A stretch of 64,000 nt of DNA from DATBSK01 sp964532485 (GTDB lineage Bacteria > Actinomycetota > Acidimicrobiia > IMCC26256 > PALSA-555): positions 1 to 64,000 of the forward strand of contig CAZHKE010000008.1 of NCBI GenBank assembly GCA_964532485.1. The letters are read 5' to 3'. The number at the start of each line of letters is the position of its first letter. The first letter of the stretch is position 1. Under the pieces are notes generated by a model that had not been told where the DNA came from, searched no databases, and saw only the letters and a program-made list of their open reading frames with translations. Positions 49,338-57,366 of this stretch are shown piece after piece. The translations under genes were made by a program, and so were the position numbers.

Positions 49338-50099
49338 ATGCGGACGCTCGTGTGCATCCCCACCTACCTGGAGGTGGAGAACATCGAGGATGCGCTGACG
49401 CGGGTCCGCACCTGCGCGCCGACCGTCGACGTGCTCGTCATCGACGACACCAGCCCTGATGGCACCGCGGACCTCGCGGAGAAGGTGGGTCGGGAGCTCG
49501 GCCAGATCGACGTGCTCCGCCGACCGCACAAGAAGGGACTCGGCGAGGCGTACCGCGCCGGCTTCGCGGTCGGGATCGAACGTGGCTACGACGTGCTCGT
49601 CCAGATGGACGCCGACCTCTCCCACGACGCACGGGCGCTGCCGTCGCTCCTCGCACGAGTCGAGGAGGGAGCGGATCTCTCGATCGGTTCGCGCTACATC
49701 CCGGGCGGCTCCGTGCCGCACTGGCCCTGGCACCGCCGCGCGCTCTCCAGGTGGGGCAACTGGTACTCGGGCTTCATGCTGGCGTGCGGCGTGCGTGACA
49801 TGACCTCGGGGTACCGCGCCTACCGCCGCGAGACGCTCGAAGCCGTCGACTACGCGGGAACCCGCGCCGTGGGCTACGGCTTCCAGATCGAGCTCGCCTA
49901 CCGCGTCTCGCGCTGGGGCGGGAAGGTCGCCGAGACCCCGATCACGTTCACCGATCGCGAGCGCGGGCATTCGAAGATGTCGCCCGCGGTGGCGTTCGAG
50001 GAGCTCTGGCTCGTCACCTGGTGGTCACTGCGCGACCGCCCCTGGTGGCGCAAGTCCCGGAAGAAGTCCGGCGCGGCGGCGAACGAGCCGAGCGAGTGA
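49338..50099 (+). CDS. Polyprenol-monophosphomannose synthase-like GT2 glycosyltransferase
   Basis: The 253-residue enzyme matches the dolichyl-phosphate-mannose/Ppm1 catalytic domain: IPTYLEVENIEDAL near 7-20, VIDDTSPDGTADLAE near 34-48, VQMDADLSHDARALPSLL near 88-105 (D-A-D for metal and GDP-mannose), GSRYIPGGSVPHWPWHRRALSRWGNWYS near 117-144, and TSGYRAYRRETLE. It would make polyprenyl-phosphate-mannose for GT-C mannosyltransferases such as the PIG-V protein encoded next on the opposite strand. No acyltransferase (Ppm2) domain is fused. Confidence 0.92.
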   Translation: MRTLVCIPTYLEVENIEDALTRVRTCAPTVDVLVIDDTSPDGTADLAEKVGRELGQIDVLRRPHKKGLGEAYRAGFAVGIERGYDVLVQMDADLSHDARALPSLLARVEEGADLSIGSRYIPGGSVPHWPWHRRALSRWGNWYSGFMLACGVRDMTSGYRAYRRETLEAVDYAGTRAVGYGFQIELAYRVSRWGGKVAETPITFTDRERGHSKMSPAVAFEELWLVTWWSLRDRPWWRKSRKKSGAAANEPSE

Positions 50100-50109
50100 G
50101 CTCGCCGGA

Positions 50110-50125
50110 GCAGCCGAGCGGCTGC
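50110..50125. terminator. Small hairpin in convergent gap
   Basis: GCAGCC (50110-50115) and GGCTGC (50120-50125) flank GAGC in the 34-bp gap between two convergent genes. It could end transcription from either side, but the stem is short and there is no U-tract. Confidence 0.3.
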
Positions 50126-50133
50126 GACCGGTG

Positions 50134-51246
50134 TCAGGGCACCCAGGATCCGAAGAATGCGAGCAGCGCGTAGCCGAAGAGGCCGGCGCCGGAGAGCACG
50201 AGGACGGGTCGCTCCACCTCGGGTCGGCGCGTCACCGCGGCGACGGCGACGATGAACGGGAACGTGCTGAGGCAGTAGCGCTCGAACGAGTCGAGGTTCG
50301 ACGCGGAGAGCCCGAGCACGAGCGCGAGCGCGCAGTACGCGAAGTACGAGCGCGGCAGCGTCCGCCAGACCACGACCAGCAACGCCAGGAACACCGCGGC
50401 CCACAAGAGGTGCAGGCCCGAGCCGAAGCGATCGCCACCGCTGACGGTGGCCTCGATCGCGCGCCATACGCGCGTGAACGGATCCACGAACCCGCCGCGC
50501 AAGGTGGCGGTGTTCTGCACCGACAACGGCTCGAACGCGTCGCCGAACCGGATGCCGACGTAGGCGAGGTAGATGCCCATGCCGGCGGCGGGCGCGACGA
50601 CCGTCAACCCGCGCTCCACCCGTTCTCGGGTCGACGCCTCCCGCCACCGTGTCAGGGCCTCGACGAGCAGCGGCAGCACGAGCAAGATGGCGACGGGTCG
50701 CGCGAGTCCCGCAAGCAGCGCGAAGACCGCCGCAAGCGCCCAGCGTCGACTCCTGATGCCGAGGAAGACACCGACGGTCAGCGCCATCGCCAGGCTCTCG
50801 GCGTACCCGAGCACCAGCGCCACTGCCGGCGACAGCACCAGCGCGAACCATGTCGCGCGCACGGCGAGCGCCTCGTCACCGGTGTCGACGATCGCCAGCC
50901 GATGCAGCAGCGCGGCGAAGACGAGCGCGCCGACGTTGGCGATGACGATCACCGCCACGTCCTCGTGCCCGAGGAAGACGAACCCGAGGACACGGGACAG
51001 CGCGGGGAGCAGCGGGAAGAAGCGCAGCGCGCTCTCGTGCACGCCCGTGTACCCGAACTCCGAGATCACGCGGTACCAGCCGCCATCCCAGGCGAACAGC
51101 CCCTGTGCCAGCGGGATCGGCCGTGGGAGGCTCGAGACGTCCTGGTGCAAGAAGCGGGCGGTCGCCAACGCGCCGATCACGACCGCCCGCGAGATGATCC
51201 ACGGCACGACGGCGACCCGAAGGTCGCGCCGCAGGAGCTCCGTCAC
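50134..51246 (-). CDS. PIG-V-like mannosyltransferase (GT-C)
   Basis: The 370-residue membrane protein has the PIG-V hallmark FAWDGGWYRVISEFGY near 51-66, where the first-loop aspartate is catalytic. Further segments are RFFPLLPALSRVLGF, GYAESLAMALTVGVFLGIRSRRWALAAVFALLAGLARP and ERYCLSTFPF, with about nine to ten hydrophobic helices. The eukaryotic relative adds the second mannose to GPI anchors; bacterial relatives use polyprenyl-phosphate-mannose for lipoglycan or protein mannosylation. The GTG at 51246 overlaps the oxidoreductase gene's stop (GTGA) and removes an upstream in-frame extension lying within that gene. Confidence 0.88.
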   Translation of the reverse strand: MTELLRRDLRVAVVPWIISRAVVIGALATARFLHQDVSSLPRPIPLAQGLFAWDGGWYRVISEFGYTGVHESALRFFPLLPALSRVLGFVFLGHEDVAVIVIANVGALVFAALLHRLAIVDTGDEALAVRATWFALVLSPAVALVLGYAESLAMALTVGVFLGIRSRRWALAAVFALLAGLARPVAILLVLPLLVEALTRWREASTRERVERGLTVVAPAAGMGIYLAYVGIRFGDAFEPLSVQNTATLRGGFVDPFTRVWRAIEATVSGGDRFGSGLHLLWAAVFLALLVVVWRTLPRSYFAYCALALVLGLSASNLDSFERYCLSTFPFIVAVAAVTRRPEVERPVLVLSGAGLFGYALLAFFGSWVP

Positions 51247-52223
51247 ATCGACACGTTCGGGATGACCTCGGCTGCGAAGCGCTCGAGGCTCTCGGAGGAC
51301 GGGAAGTCGCGGAACCACAGCACGAACTCGCGACAACCAGCGTCGACGAACGCCTGCACCTTGTCGGTCACGACCTCGACCGTGCCGACGAGGTTCTCGC
51401 GCTCATACGTGCTGCTGTCGCCGCGTCCCCGGAGGTGTCCCCCGTCGGGGCCGTCGAGCCACGCCCGGAGGTCGCGCTCGGTGTCGAAGATCCGGCAGTC
51501 GGGTCCGTGCGTGCGCACGATCGTGTCGAAGTCTCGCCCGATCGCGTCGCAGTGCCCGCGGAGCACCTCCGACTTGTGGACGAACTGCTCGAGGCCGACC
51601 TGCCAGTTGGTCGCGTCGGCGTGCTGCGCGGCGATGCGCAGCGTCACCTTCTCGCCGCCCCCGCCGACCCAGAGCTCGGGCAGCTGCTGGACGGGCTTCG
51701 GGTCGCAGTAGGCACCGTCGAGGCGGACGAACGCACCGTCGAGGGTCACGGTCTCCTCGCTCCAGAGGCGCCGGATGGCGACGATGGTCTCCTCGAGGAT
51801 CGCCAGCCGCTCCCCCGCGGACGGGTACGGGTAGCCGTACGCCTCGTACTCGCGCTCGTACCATCCGGCACCGAGCCCGAGGATCAGGCGACCGCCCGAC
51901 ATCACGTCGACGCCGGCCGCCTCCTTGGCGAGCAGGCCGGCGTTGCGGTACGCGGCGCACGTGACGAGCTGCCCGAGCCGAATCGTGCTCGTGCGCTGCG
52001 AGAGCGCGGCGAGCGTGGTGAACGCCTCGAAGACGTGCGTCGGCTCGCGGCGCGGGACGGTCTCGACGTGGTCGTAGACCCAGAGGTGGTCGTAGCCGGC
52101 GGCCTCGGCGATCGCGGCGAGCTCGACGGTGCGGGCCCAGGCGTCGGTGCCCGTCCACCCGGAGTACTCGAGCTTCCAGCCCTGAGGTGCGAACGCGCCG
52201 TAGCGGAGCCCCGTGTCACGCAC
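51243..52223 (-). CDS. LLM-class F420-dependent oxidoreductase (third copy)
   Basis: The 326-residue luciferase-like TIM-barrel protein shows YGAFAPQGWKLEYSGW at the N-terminus, AGYDHLWVYDHVETVP near 42-57, MSGGRLILGLGAGWYEREYEAYG near 108-130, KPVQQLPELWVGGGGEKVTLRIAAQHADATNW near 175-206, and FVLWFRDFPSSESLERFA near the end. It is clearly more distant from the two genes at the window start. GTG start overlaps the methyltransferase gene by 8 bp. Likely F420 or FMN cofactor; substrate unknown. Confidence 0.9.
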   Translation of the reverse strand: MRDTGLRYGAFAPQGWKLEYSGWTGTDAWARTVELAAIAEAAGYDHLWVYDHVETVPRREPTHVFEAFTTLAALSQRTSTIRLGQLVTCAAYRNAGLLAKEAAGVDVMSGGRLILGLGAGWYEREYEAYGYPYPSAGERLAILEETIVAIRRLWSEETVTLDGAFVRLDGAYCDPKPVQQLPELWVGGGGEKVTLRIAAQHADATNWQVGLEQFVHKSEVLRGHCDAIGRDFDTIVRTHGPDCRIFDTERDLRAWLDGPDGGHLRGRGDSSTYERENLVGTVEVVTDKVQAFVDAGCREFVLWFRDFPSSESLERFAAEVIPNVSM

Positions 52224-52989
52224 GACCGGTACCGTCCCCCGTCTCGCCGAGCTTGGTCACGTGGATGACGCAGTTCCAGCACAGGAGCTCGCGCGCGACC
52301 GGGATGCGCGTCAGGAACGACGCCCAGGTCCAGTACCTCGGCTCGGCCTGGTCGACGCGCAGGTCGGGGTGCGCTCGGACGAGCCGCAGCGTCGGCCCGA
52401 CGTGGACCGGGAACAGGCCCTCGCCGTAGCGGTTCTTCGGGACGCCATGACGCTTCTCGTACAGGCGCGGCCCCAGCTTCGTGCCCAGATAGTGGTACGG
52501 CGTCATCTCGTGGCCGCCCCAGGGGGAGTACCAGTTCGTCCACGAGACGTAGCCCCAGCCGCCGGGGCGCAGCACCCGCGCGAGCTCGCCCACGACGGCT
52601 CGGGTGTCGGGGGTGTGCTCGAGCATGTTGGAGCAGAACACGGCGTCGACGCTGGCGTCCGCGAGGGGAAGCCGCTGCGCGTCGCCGATGACGGCATCGC
52701 CGGGAGGTGTGCCGGAGAGGCGCAGCTCGGCGAGCGAGTGCTCGAGCGGGACCACGTCGGCGCCACGGACGCGGAACGCCTCGGTGTAGAACCCCGGGCC
52801 GCACGCGAGGTCGACGACGCGCCGACCCGCGACGCGACCGTGCCGCGCCTCGAGCCCTTCGACCGTCTCGGCCGCGAGCATCGTGTAGAAGGGCGCCGGA
52901 TCCTCCCGCTCCCGGCGGAACCGGCGCAGGAGCTCGCGGACCCTCGCGGGACCGCGCAGCCGTTGGGATTCGTCGAGCGTCGTCGTCAA
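52216..52989 (-). CDS. Class I SAM-dependent methyltransferase (Methyltransf_11 type)
   Basis: The 257-residue protein contains the SAM motif VVDLACGPGFYTEAF near 58-72, VVPLEHS, GDAQRLPLADASVDAVFCSNMLEHTPD near 102-128 and LRPGGWGYVSWTNWYSPWGGHE near 141-162. The last region (HVGPTLRLVRAHPDLRV, LLCWNCVIHVTKLG) resembles methyltransferases that act near lipid or polysaccharide synthesis. The TTG at 52989 is the only start that keeps the predicted N-terminal helix. It has only a weak GGGG ribosome site, so the true start is uncertain. Confidence 0.85.
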   Translation of the reverse strand: MTTTLDESQRLRGPARVRELLRRFRREREDPAPFYTMLAAETVEGLEARHGRVAGRRVVDLACGPGFYTEAFRVRGADVVPLEHSLAELRLSGTPPGDAVIGDAQRLPLADASVDAVFCSNMLEHTPDTRAVVGELARVLRPGGWGYVSWTNWYSPWGGHEMTPYHYLGTKLGPRLYEKRHGVPKNRYGEGLFPVHVGPTLRLVRAHPDLRVDQAEPRYWTWASFLTRIPVARELLCWNCVIHVTKLGETGDGTGRA

Positions 52990-52999
52990 TTGGGGGGCG

Positions 53000-53467
53000 T
53001 CACCCCGCCGGCGCGACGGAGGAGTCCTTGAAGTCCCACCACTGGATCTCGACCATCATGGGCAGCAGGTACTTCACGTAGAAGCTCGTGATCGCGAGCA
53101 CATCGTGGTCGTCGACCTTCTTGTCGATGATGTCGACCCGCTCGTCGCGCTTCTGGTGCTCCTTCGCCCGATCGAGCATCTCGTCGAGCTCGGCCTCGCT
53201 GGCGACGGACATGCCGAAATGGTCGAGCCGCGGGGCGACCATCGGTTGGTCGTCCGAGACGAGGAACACGAACTGCTCGTACGTGTAGCAGGACAGCACG
53301 AGGCGCCGCCCGTCCTCGGTCATCTGGGGCAGCTCCTCCCAGCCGAAGACGTCGCCGTAGAAGCGCGTGATCTCCTCGCGGCTCTCCGGGGTGAGAAGGT
53401 CGCTCGGGAGGCTCATCGCCACGTGGTTGAAGCGTGGCCGGCGAGGGCGTGCGATCTGACTGCTCAT
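53000..53467 (-). CDS. VOC-superfamily (glyoxalase/dioxygenase fold) protein
   Basis: The 155-residue protein has two beta-alpha-beta-beta-beta modules: FNHVAMSLPSDLLTPESREEITRFYGDVFGWEEL near 13-46 and APRLDHFGMSVASEAELDEML near 78-98. Possible metal ligands are His in FNHVA, His in LDHFGMSV and Glu in MMVEIQWWDF near 141. The ATG at 53467 follows GGAAGGGAA and overlaps the alcohol dehydrogenase stop (ATGA). An alternative GTG five codons upstream would consume that ribosome site. Substrate unknown. Confidence 0.85.
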   Translation of the reverse strand: MSSQIARPRRPRFNHVAMSLPSDLLTPESREEITRFYGDVFGWEELPQMTEDGRRLVLSCYTYEQFVFLVSDDQPMVAPRLDHFGMSVASEAELDEMLDRAKEHQKRDERVDIIDKKVDDHDVLAITSFYVKYLLPMMVEIQWWDFKDSSVAPAG

Positions 53468-54513
53468 GGCGTTCCCTTCCACGGTACGACCAGCACCTTC
53501 GCCGCCAGGTCACCACCCGCGAGGCTCTCGAGGGCCCCGTAGAGACCGTCGAGGCCGACATCGTCGCGCTCCAGGAGCACGGACGTCGGGAAGTCGGGCC
53601 TGGCCAGGAGCTCGAGCGCCCGGTCGAAGCCGTCCGCGTCGTAGACGAAGGAGCCCCGGATCTCGAGCTCGTTGAGGAGGATGCGGTTCGGGTCGAAGCG
53701 GGGTGGGTGGATGCCAGCCCCCACGAGGACCAGCGTGCCGCCGCGCCGCAGCTGCCCCAACGCCGATTCCATCGCCGCGCGATGACCCGAGCACTCGAGG
53801 GCGACGTCGAACGGCTCGGCGACGATGTCGCCGGGCGAGGGCGGGGTGACCAGGGCGTCGGGCTCGACCGCGTGCGCGCCCAGCGCCTCGGCGACCGCAC
53901 GGCGACGCGGGTGGGGCTCGCTCACCACGACGTCGGCGACGCCGCGCGCTCGCGCCGCGGCGATGCTCAGCGCGCCGATCGGGCCCGCGCCCGTGATCAA
54001 GACCCTCTGGTCGGCAGCGACGCGACCCTGGGTGAGGCCGTGCAGCGCGACGGCAAGCGGCTCGACGAGCGCGGCGTCGCGGATGTCGATCTCGTCGGGG
54101 ATCCGGAGGAGCGCGTCCTCGTGCACCCGCACGAACTCCGCGAACGCGCCGTCCTTGTGCACCGACATCCCGGGAGTGTTGCGCGCCGAGCACAGCGAGG
54201 GACGACCGGCCCGACAGAACTCGCACTCGCCACAACGGGGTGTCGGTCCGCCGACGACCTCGTCACCGACCCGCCAGCGCGCGACATCGGACCCGACCGC
54301 GATCACGCGCCCGGAGAACTCGTGTCCCTCGACCGAGCCGGGTCGTCCCCAGCCCTCGAGCACGAAGTGCAGGTCGCTGCCGCAGATGCCGCAGTGGCTC
54401 ACCTCGAGCAGCACGTCGCGCTCACCGAGCTCGGGCACCGGCACCTCTTCGACCGCGAGCTCGCGTTGCCCGTGATACACGGCGGCTCGCATCTTCGTCG
54501 GCAGCTCTGTCAT
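53464..54513 (-). CDS. Zinc-dependent medium-chain alcohol dehydrogenase
   Basis: The 349-residue enzyme has the catalytic zinc ligands C41 (CGICGSDLH) and H64-E65 (GHEFSG), a full structural zinc site C94, C97, C100 and C108 (CGECEFCRAGRPSLC), and the Rossmann loop VLITGAGPIGALSIAAARARG near 169-189. Closest by pattern to threonine/sorbitol dehydrogenases. It is the first gene of the minus-strand set with VOC, methyltransferase, F420-type oxidoreductase and PIG-V genes, all overlapping or nearly so. Substrate is unknown. Confidence 0.92.
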   Translation of the reverse strand: MTELPTKMRAAVYHGQRELAVEEVPVPELGERDVLLEVSHCGICGSDLHFVLEGWGRPGSVEGHEFSGRVIAVGSDVARWRVGDEVVGGPTPRCGECEFCRAGRPSLCSARNTPGMSVHKDGAFAEFVRVHEDALLRIPDEIDIRDAALVEPLAVALHGLTQGRVAADQRVLITGAGPIGALSIAAARARGVADVVVSEPHPRRRAVAEALGAHAVEPDALVTPPSPGDIVAEPFDVALECSGHRAAMESALGQLRRGGTLVLVGAGIHPPRFDPNRILLNELEIRGSFVYDADGFDRALELLARPDFPTSVLLERDDVGLDGLYGALESLAGGDLAAKVLVVPWKGTP

Positions 54514-54674
54514 GGTCGGTCCACGTCCTCGTCAGGCGCACGCAGGGTGGGTCTGGGTGTCGAGCGTGTCGGACTCCTCTGCCAGCGCCCGCAGGGAGTC
54601 CATCGTCGCACCCGGCGCCCATCCATGCGGGGGGCGAGCGTAATAGGGTCGTAGGCGTTCCAGAGGGGGGATCC

Positions 54675-55679
54675 ATGCGCGCACGCGTCGCGGTGATCGT
54701 GGCAGCGCTCTGCGTCGGTGCCACGATGCTCGTCGCCGCTCCGGCGACTGCCCACGAAGACGACGTCCCGACCAAGCAGGTCCGGATCGTCGACCTCAAC
54801 CTGCTGCACGGGGTCTTCTGCCCGCAGGAGACGAACGGGTGCCAGTCGCCCGACCGGGTCGCACTCCTCATGCAGCAGCTCGAGGACGCCGAGTGCCCCG
54901 AGATCGTGGGCCTCCAGGAGATCAACACGAACCTGGCCATGCTGATCGACAAGGCGCTGCCGAAGACGTGCGACGGCCACTACGAGGTCGTGTTCTCGAA
55001 GAAGCCGGCGACGCTCGACACCGAGCGGGTGCTGACGACGCTGCCCGTGAAGTCGACGAAGGTCCAGAAGCTCACGGGTGCGTTCCGCACCGCGTCGAGG
55101 GCCGTGCTGCGGTCGCCGATCGGTCCTCTGGTGCTCGTCGTGACGCACCAAGACGGTGACCCCGAGGACAAGCCGCCGTCACCGCCGTGCGAGCGGACGT
55201 GCCCGCCGGTGTGCCGCGGCAAGGTCGACGGCCTCGCATGCCAGACGGTGCTCGCCTCGGAGCTCGCCGACGACGCCGGCGGCCCGAAGGCGATCCGGGT
55301 GCTCATGGGCGACTTCAACTTCACGGCCACGAACCGGCGCTACCAGATGCTGATCGACGACGGCTGGACCGACGCGTACCTCGCGGCCGGCAACCCGGAG
55401 TGCGACCCGGCGACGGGCGCGGGCTGCACCGGCGGGCGCATCGACGACGCCGTCGAGGCGCTCAAGGACCCGAGCGCCAAGAACTCCGAGCGGATCGACT
55501 TCATCTTCGTGAAGTCGGGCCAGAACTGCCCGGTGCAGTTCGACTCGCCCGACGACGCCAACAGCAACGGCCTCGGCACTGCCCTGTTCGGTGACGAGGC
55601 GGCCACCGACGGCCCTGGTGGCATGGTGTGGACGTCCGACCACACTGGTGTCAGCGCCGACATCTCCTGCGGCGCGTAG
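54675..55679 (+). CDS. Secreted endonuclease/exonuclease/phosphatase-fold protein
   Basis: The 334-residue protein has a signal peptide (basic MRAR, hydrophobic to about residue 23, cleavage after A-T-A near 27). The EEP fold motifs follow: VDLNLLHG near 39-46, IVGLQEIN with the metal-binding Glu, LMGDFNFTATN with catalytic Asp/Asn, and SDHTGVSADI at the end with the paired Asp/His. Extra cysteine-rich inserts (CERTCPPVCRGKVDGLAC) suggest disulfides outside the cell. It may act on extracellular nucleic acid, sphingolipid or phosphoester. AGAGGGGGG precedes the ATG; TAATAG at 54641-54646 could be the -10 element. Confidence 0.88.
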   Translation: MRARVAVIVAALCVGATMLVAAPATAHEDDVPTKQVRIVDLNLLHGVFCPQETNGCQSPDRVALLMQQLEDAECPEIVGLQEINTNLAMLIDKALPKTCDGHYEVVFSKKPATLDTERVLTTLPVKSTKVQKLTGAFRTASRAVLRSPIGPLVLVVTHQDGDPEDKPPSPPCERTCPPVCRGKVDGLACQTVLASELADDAGGPKAIRVLMGDFNFTATNRRYQMLIDDGWTDAYLAAGNPECDPATGAGCTGGRIDDAVEALKDPSAKNSERIDFIFVKSGQNCPVQFDSPDDANSNGLGTALFGDEAATDGPGGMVWTSDHTGVSADISCGA

Positions 55680-55698
55680 CTACGGAGGAGACGAGACC

Positions 55699-57366
55699 TT
55701 GTCGCACGACGTCGTGATCCGCGGAGGGACGGTCGTCGACGGCGCCGGGGCGCCGGGCCGGCGTGCCGACGTGGCCATCGACGGTGACCGCATCGCCGAG
55801 ATCGGTGACGGGCTCACCGGCGCGCGCGAGCTCGACGCGTCGGGGCAGGTCGTGTCCCCCGGCTTCATCGACATCCACACCCACTACGACGCGCAGGTCT
55901 TCTGGGACCCGGCCCTCACCCCGTCCTCCTGGCACGGGGTCACCTCCGTCGTCGCCGGCAACTGCGGCTTCTCGATCGCTCCGTGTCGCCCCGAGCACCG
56001 CGAGCTCATCGGGCGCACGCTGCAGCACGTCGAGGACATGAGCCTGCCCACGTTGCAGGCAGGCATCCCCTGGGACTTCGAGTCGTTCCCGGAGTACCTG
56101 TCCTCGGTCGCGCGACGCGGCACGACGCTCAACTTCACCGCGTACATCGGCCACACCGCGCTGCGCCTCTTCGTGATGGGCGACGCGGGGTACGAGCGCG
56201 AGCAGCCGACCGATGCCGAGCTCCAGCAGATGGCCGCGCTCGTGGGCGACGCAGTGCAGGCGGGCGCGGCGGGGTTCGCGTCGAGCTCCGCGCCGACCCA
56301 CAACGGCGACGGTGGTCGCCCGGTGCCGTCGCGCCTCGCGAGCGCGGCGGAGCTCGAGGCGCTCCTCGGGCCGCTGCGGGACCTCGACGCAGGGGTGGGC
56401 GCGTTCACGCCGGGCGAGCGCGTCTCGCACGCCGACGTCTACGAGCTCCAGCGTCGGATCGGGCGTCCGTTCACGTGGACCGCGCTGCTCACCTTCCAGG
56501 GGTCGTCGTTCGCGACCGACCGCGCCGCCAAGAACGCGACCGAGCGAGCCGCAGGCGTCGACGTGTGGCCGCAGATCACGTGCCGACCGCTGACGTTCCA
56601 GATGACGATGGCCGACCCGTTCACGTTCAACATGCAACCGGCGTTCAAGGCGCTGATGGACCGCCCCGTCGAGGAGAGGCTGGCCGCGTATCGCGACTCG
56701 GAGTGGCGGCGCCACGCGCAGGAAGAGCTCGACCACGCGCCGCTGTTCCGCGTGAACTGGGACCGGCTCACGGTCGCGGAATGCCCGGGGCAGCCCGAGC
56801 TCGAGGGGCGAAGCCTGGCCGACCTCGCGGCCGAGCGGGGCGAGGAGCCGCTCACCACGATGCTCGCGATCGCGGGAGAAGACCTCTCGGCACGCTTCGG
56901 CAGCGTGCTCGCGAACAACGATCCGGAGCAGATCGAGAAGCTGCTCCAGCAGGACGGGCTGCTGATCGGGCTGTCCGATGCCGGCGCCCACGTGTCGCAG
57001 CTCTGCGACGCCTGCCTGCCCACGGACCTGCTCGGCAACTGGGTGCGCGAGCGCGAGGTGCTGACGCTCGAGCGCGCAGTCCACAAGCTCACGGGTGAGC
57101 CGGCAGCCGTGTTCGGCTTCGACGACCGGGGTGAGCTCGTACCCGGCAAGCTCGCCGACGTGACCGTGTTCGATCCGGCCACCGTCGGGCCCGGCAAGCT
57201 GCGCCGCGTGCAGGACTTCCCCGCGGACGGCGAACGGCTCGTCGCCGACGATCCGTCGGGCGTGACACACGTGCTCGTCAACGGCACACCGATCCGTGCC
57301 GACGGTGAGCCCGAAGCCGACGGCGTCGCGGCGCGACCCGGACGCTTGCTCCGGAACGCCGGGTGA
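55699..57366 (+). CDS. N-acyl-D-amino-acid deacylase (D-aminoacylase) family amidohydrolase
   Basis: The 555-residue amidohydrolase has the small beta-sandwich start (VVIRGGTVVDGAGAPGRRADVAIDGDRIAEIG), metal ligands H60-x-H62 in GFIDIHTHYDAQ, and the characteristic ligand C89 in AGNCGFSIAPC. The late active-site Asp is in SDAGAHVSQL near 433, and an N/C-terminal sandwich closes at GELVPGKLADVTVFD. Members remove acyl groups from N-acyl-D-amino acids, or act as dihydropyrimidinase-like enzymes. The TTG at 55699 is chosen because GGAGGAG lies 8 bases before it. The stop overlaps the next gene's GTG. Confidence 0.88.
   Translation: MSHDVVIRGGTVVDGAGAPGRRADVAIDGDRIAEIGDGLTGARELDASGQVVSPGFIDIHTHYDAQVFWDPALTPSSWHGVTSVVAGNCGFSIAPCRPEHRELIGRTLQHVEDMSLPTLQAGIPWDFESFPEYLSSVARRGTTLNFTAYIGHTALRLFVMGDAGYEREQPTDAELQQMAALVGDAVQAGAAGFASSSAPTHNGDGGRPVPSRLASAAELEALLGPLRDLDAGVGAFTPGERVSHADVYELQRRIGRPFTWTALLTFQGSSFATDRAAKNATERAAGVDVWPQITCRPLTFQMTMADPFTFNMQPAFKALMDRPVEERLAAYRDSEWRRHAQEELDHAPLFRVNWDRLTVAECPGQPELEGRSLADLAAERGEEPLTTMLAIAGEDLSARFGSVLANNDPEQIEKLLQQDGLLIGLSDAGAHVSQLCDACLPTDLLGNWVREREVLTLERAVHKLTGEPAAVFGFDDRGELVPGKLADVTVFDPATVGPGKLRRVQDFPADGERLVADDPSGVTHVLVNGTPIRADGEPEADGVAARPGRLLRNAG

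Noticed and set aside
54641..54646. TAATAG as a confident promoter for the secreted EEP-fold gene
   Set aside because: No matching -35 hexamer at suitable distance; mentioned only within the gene entry.
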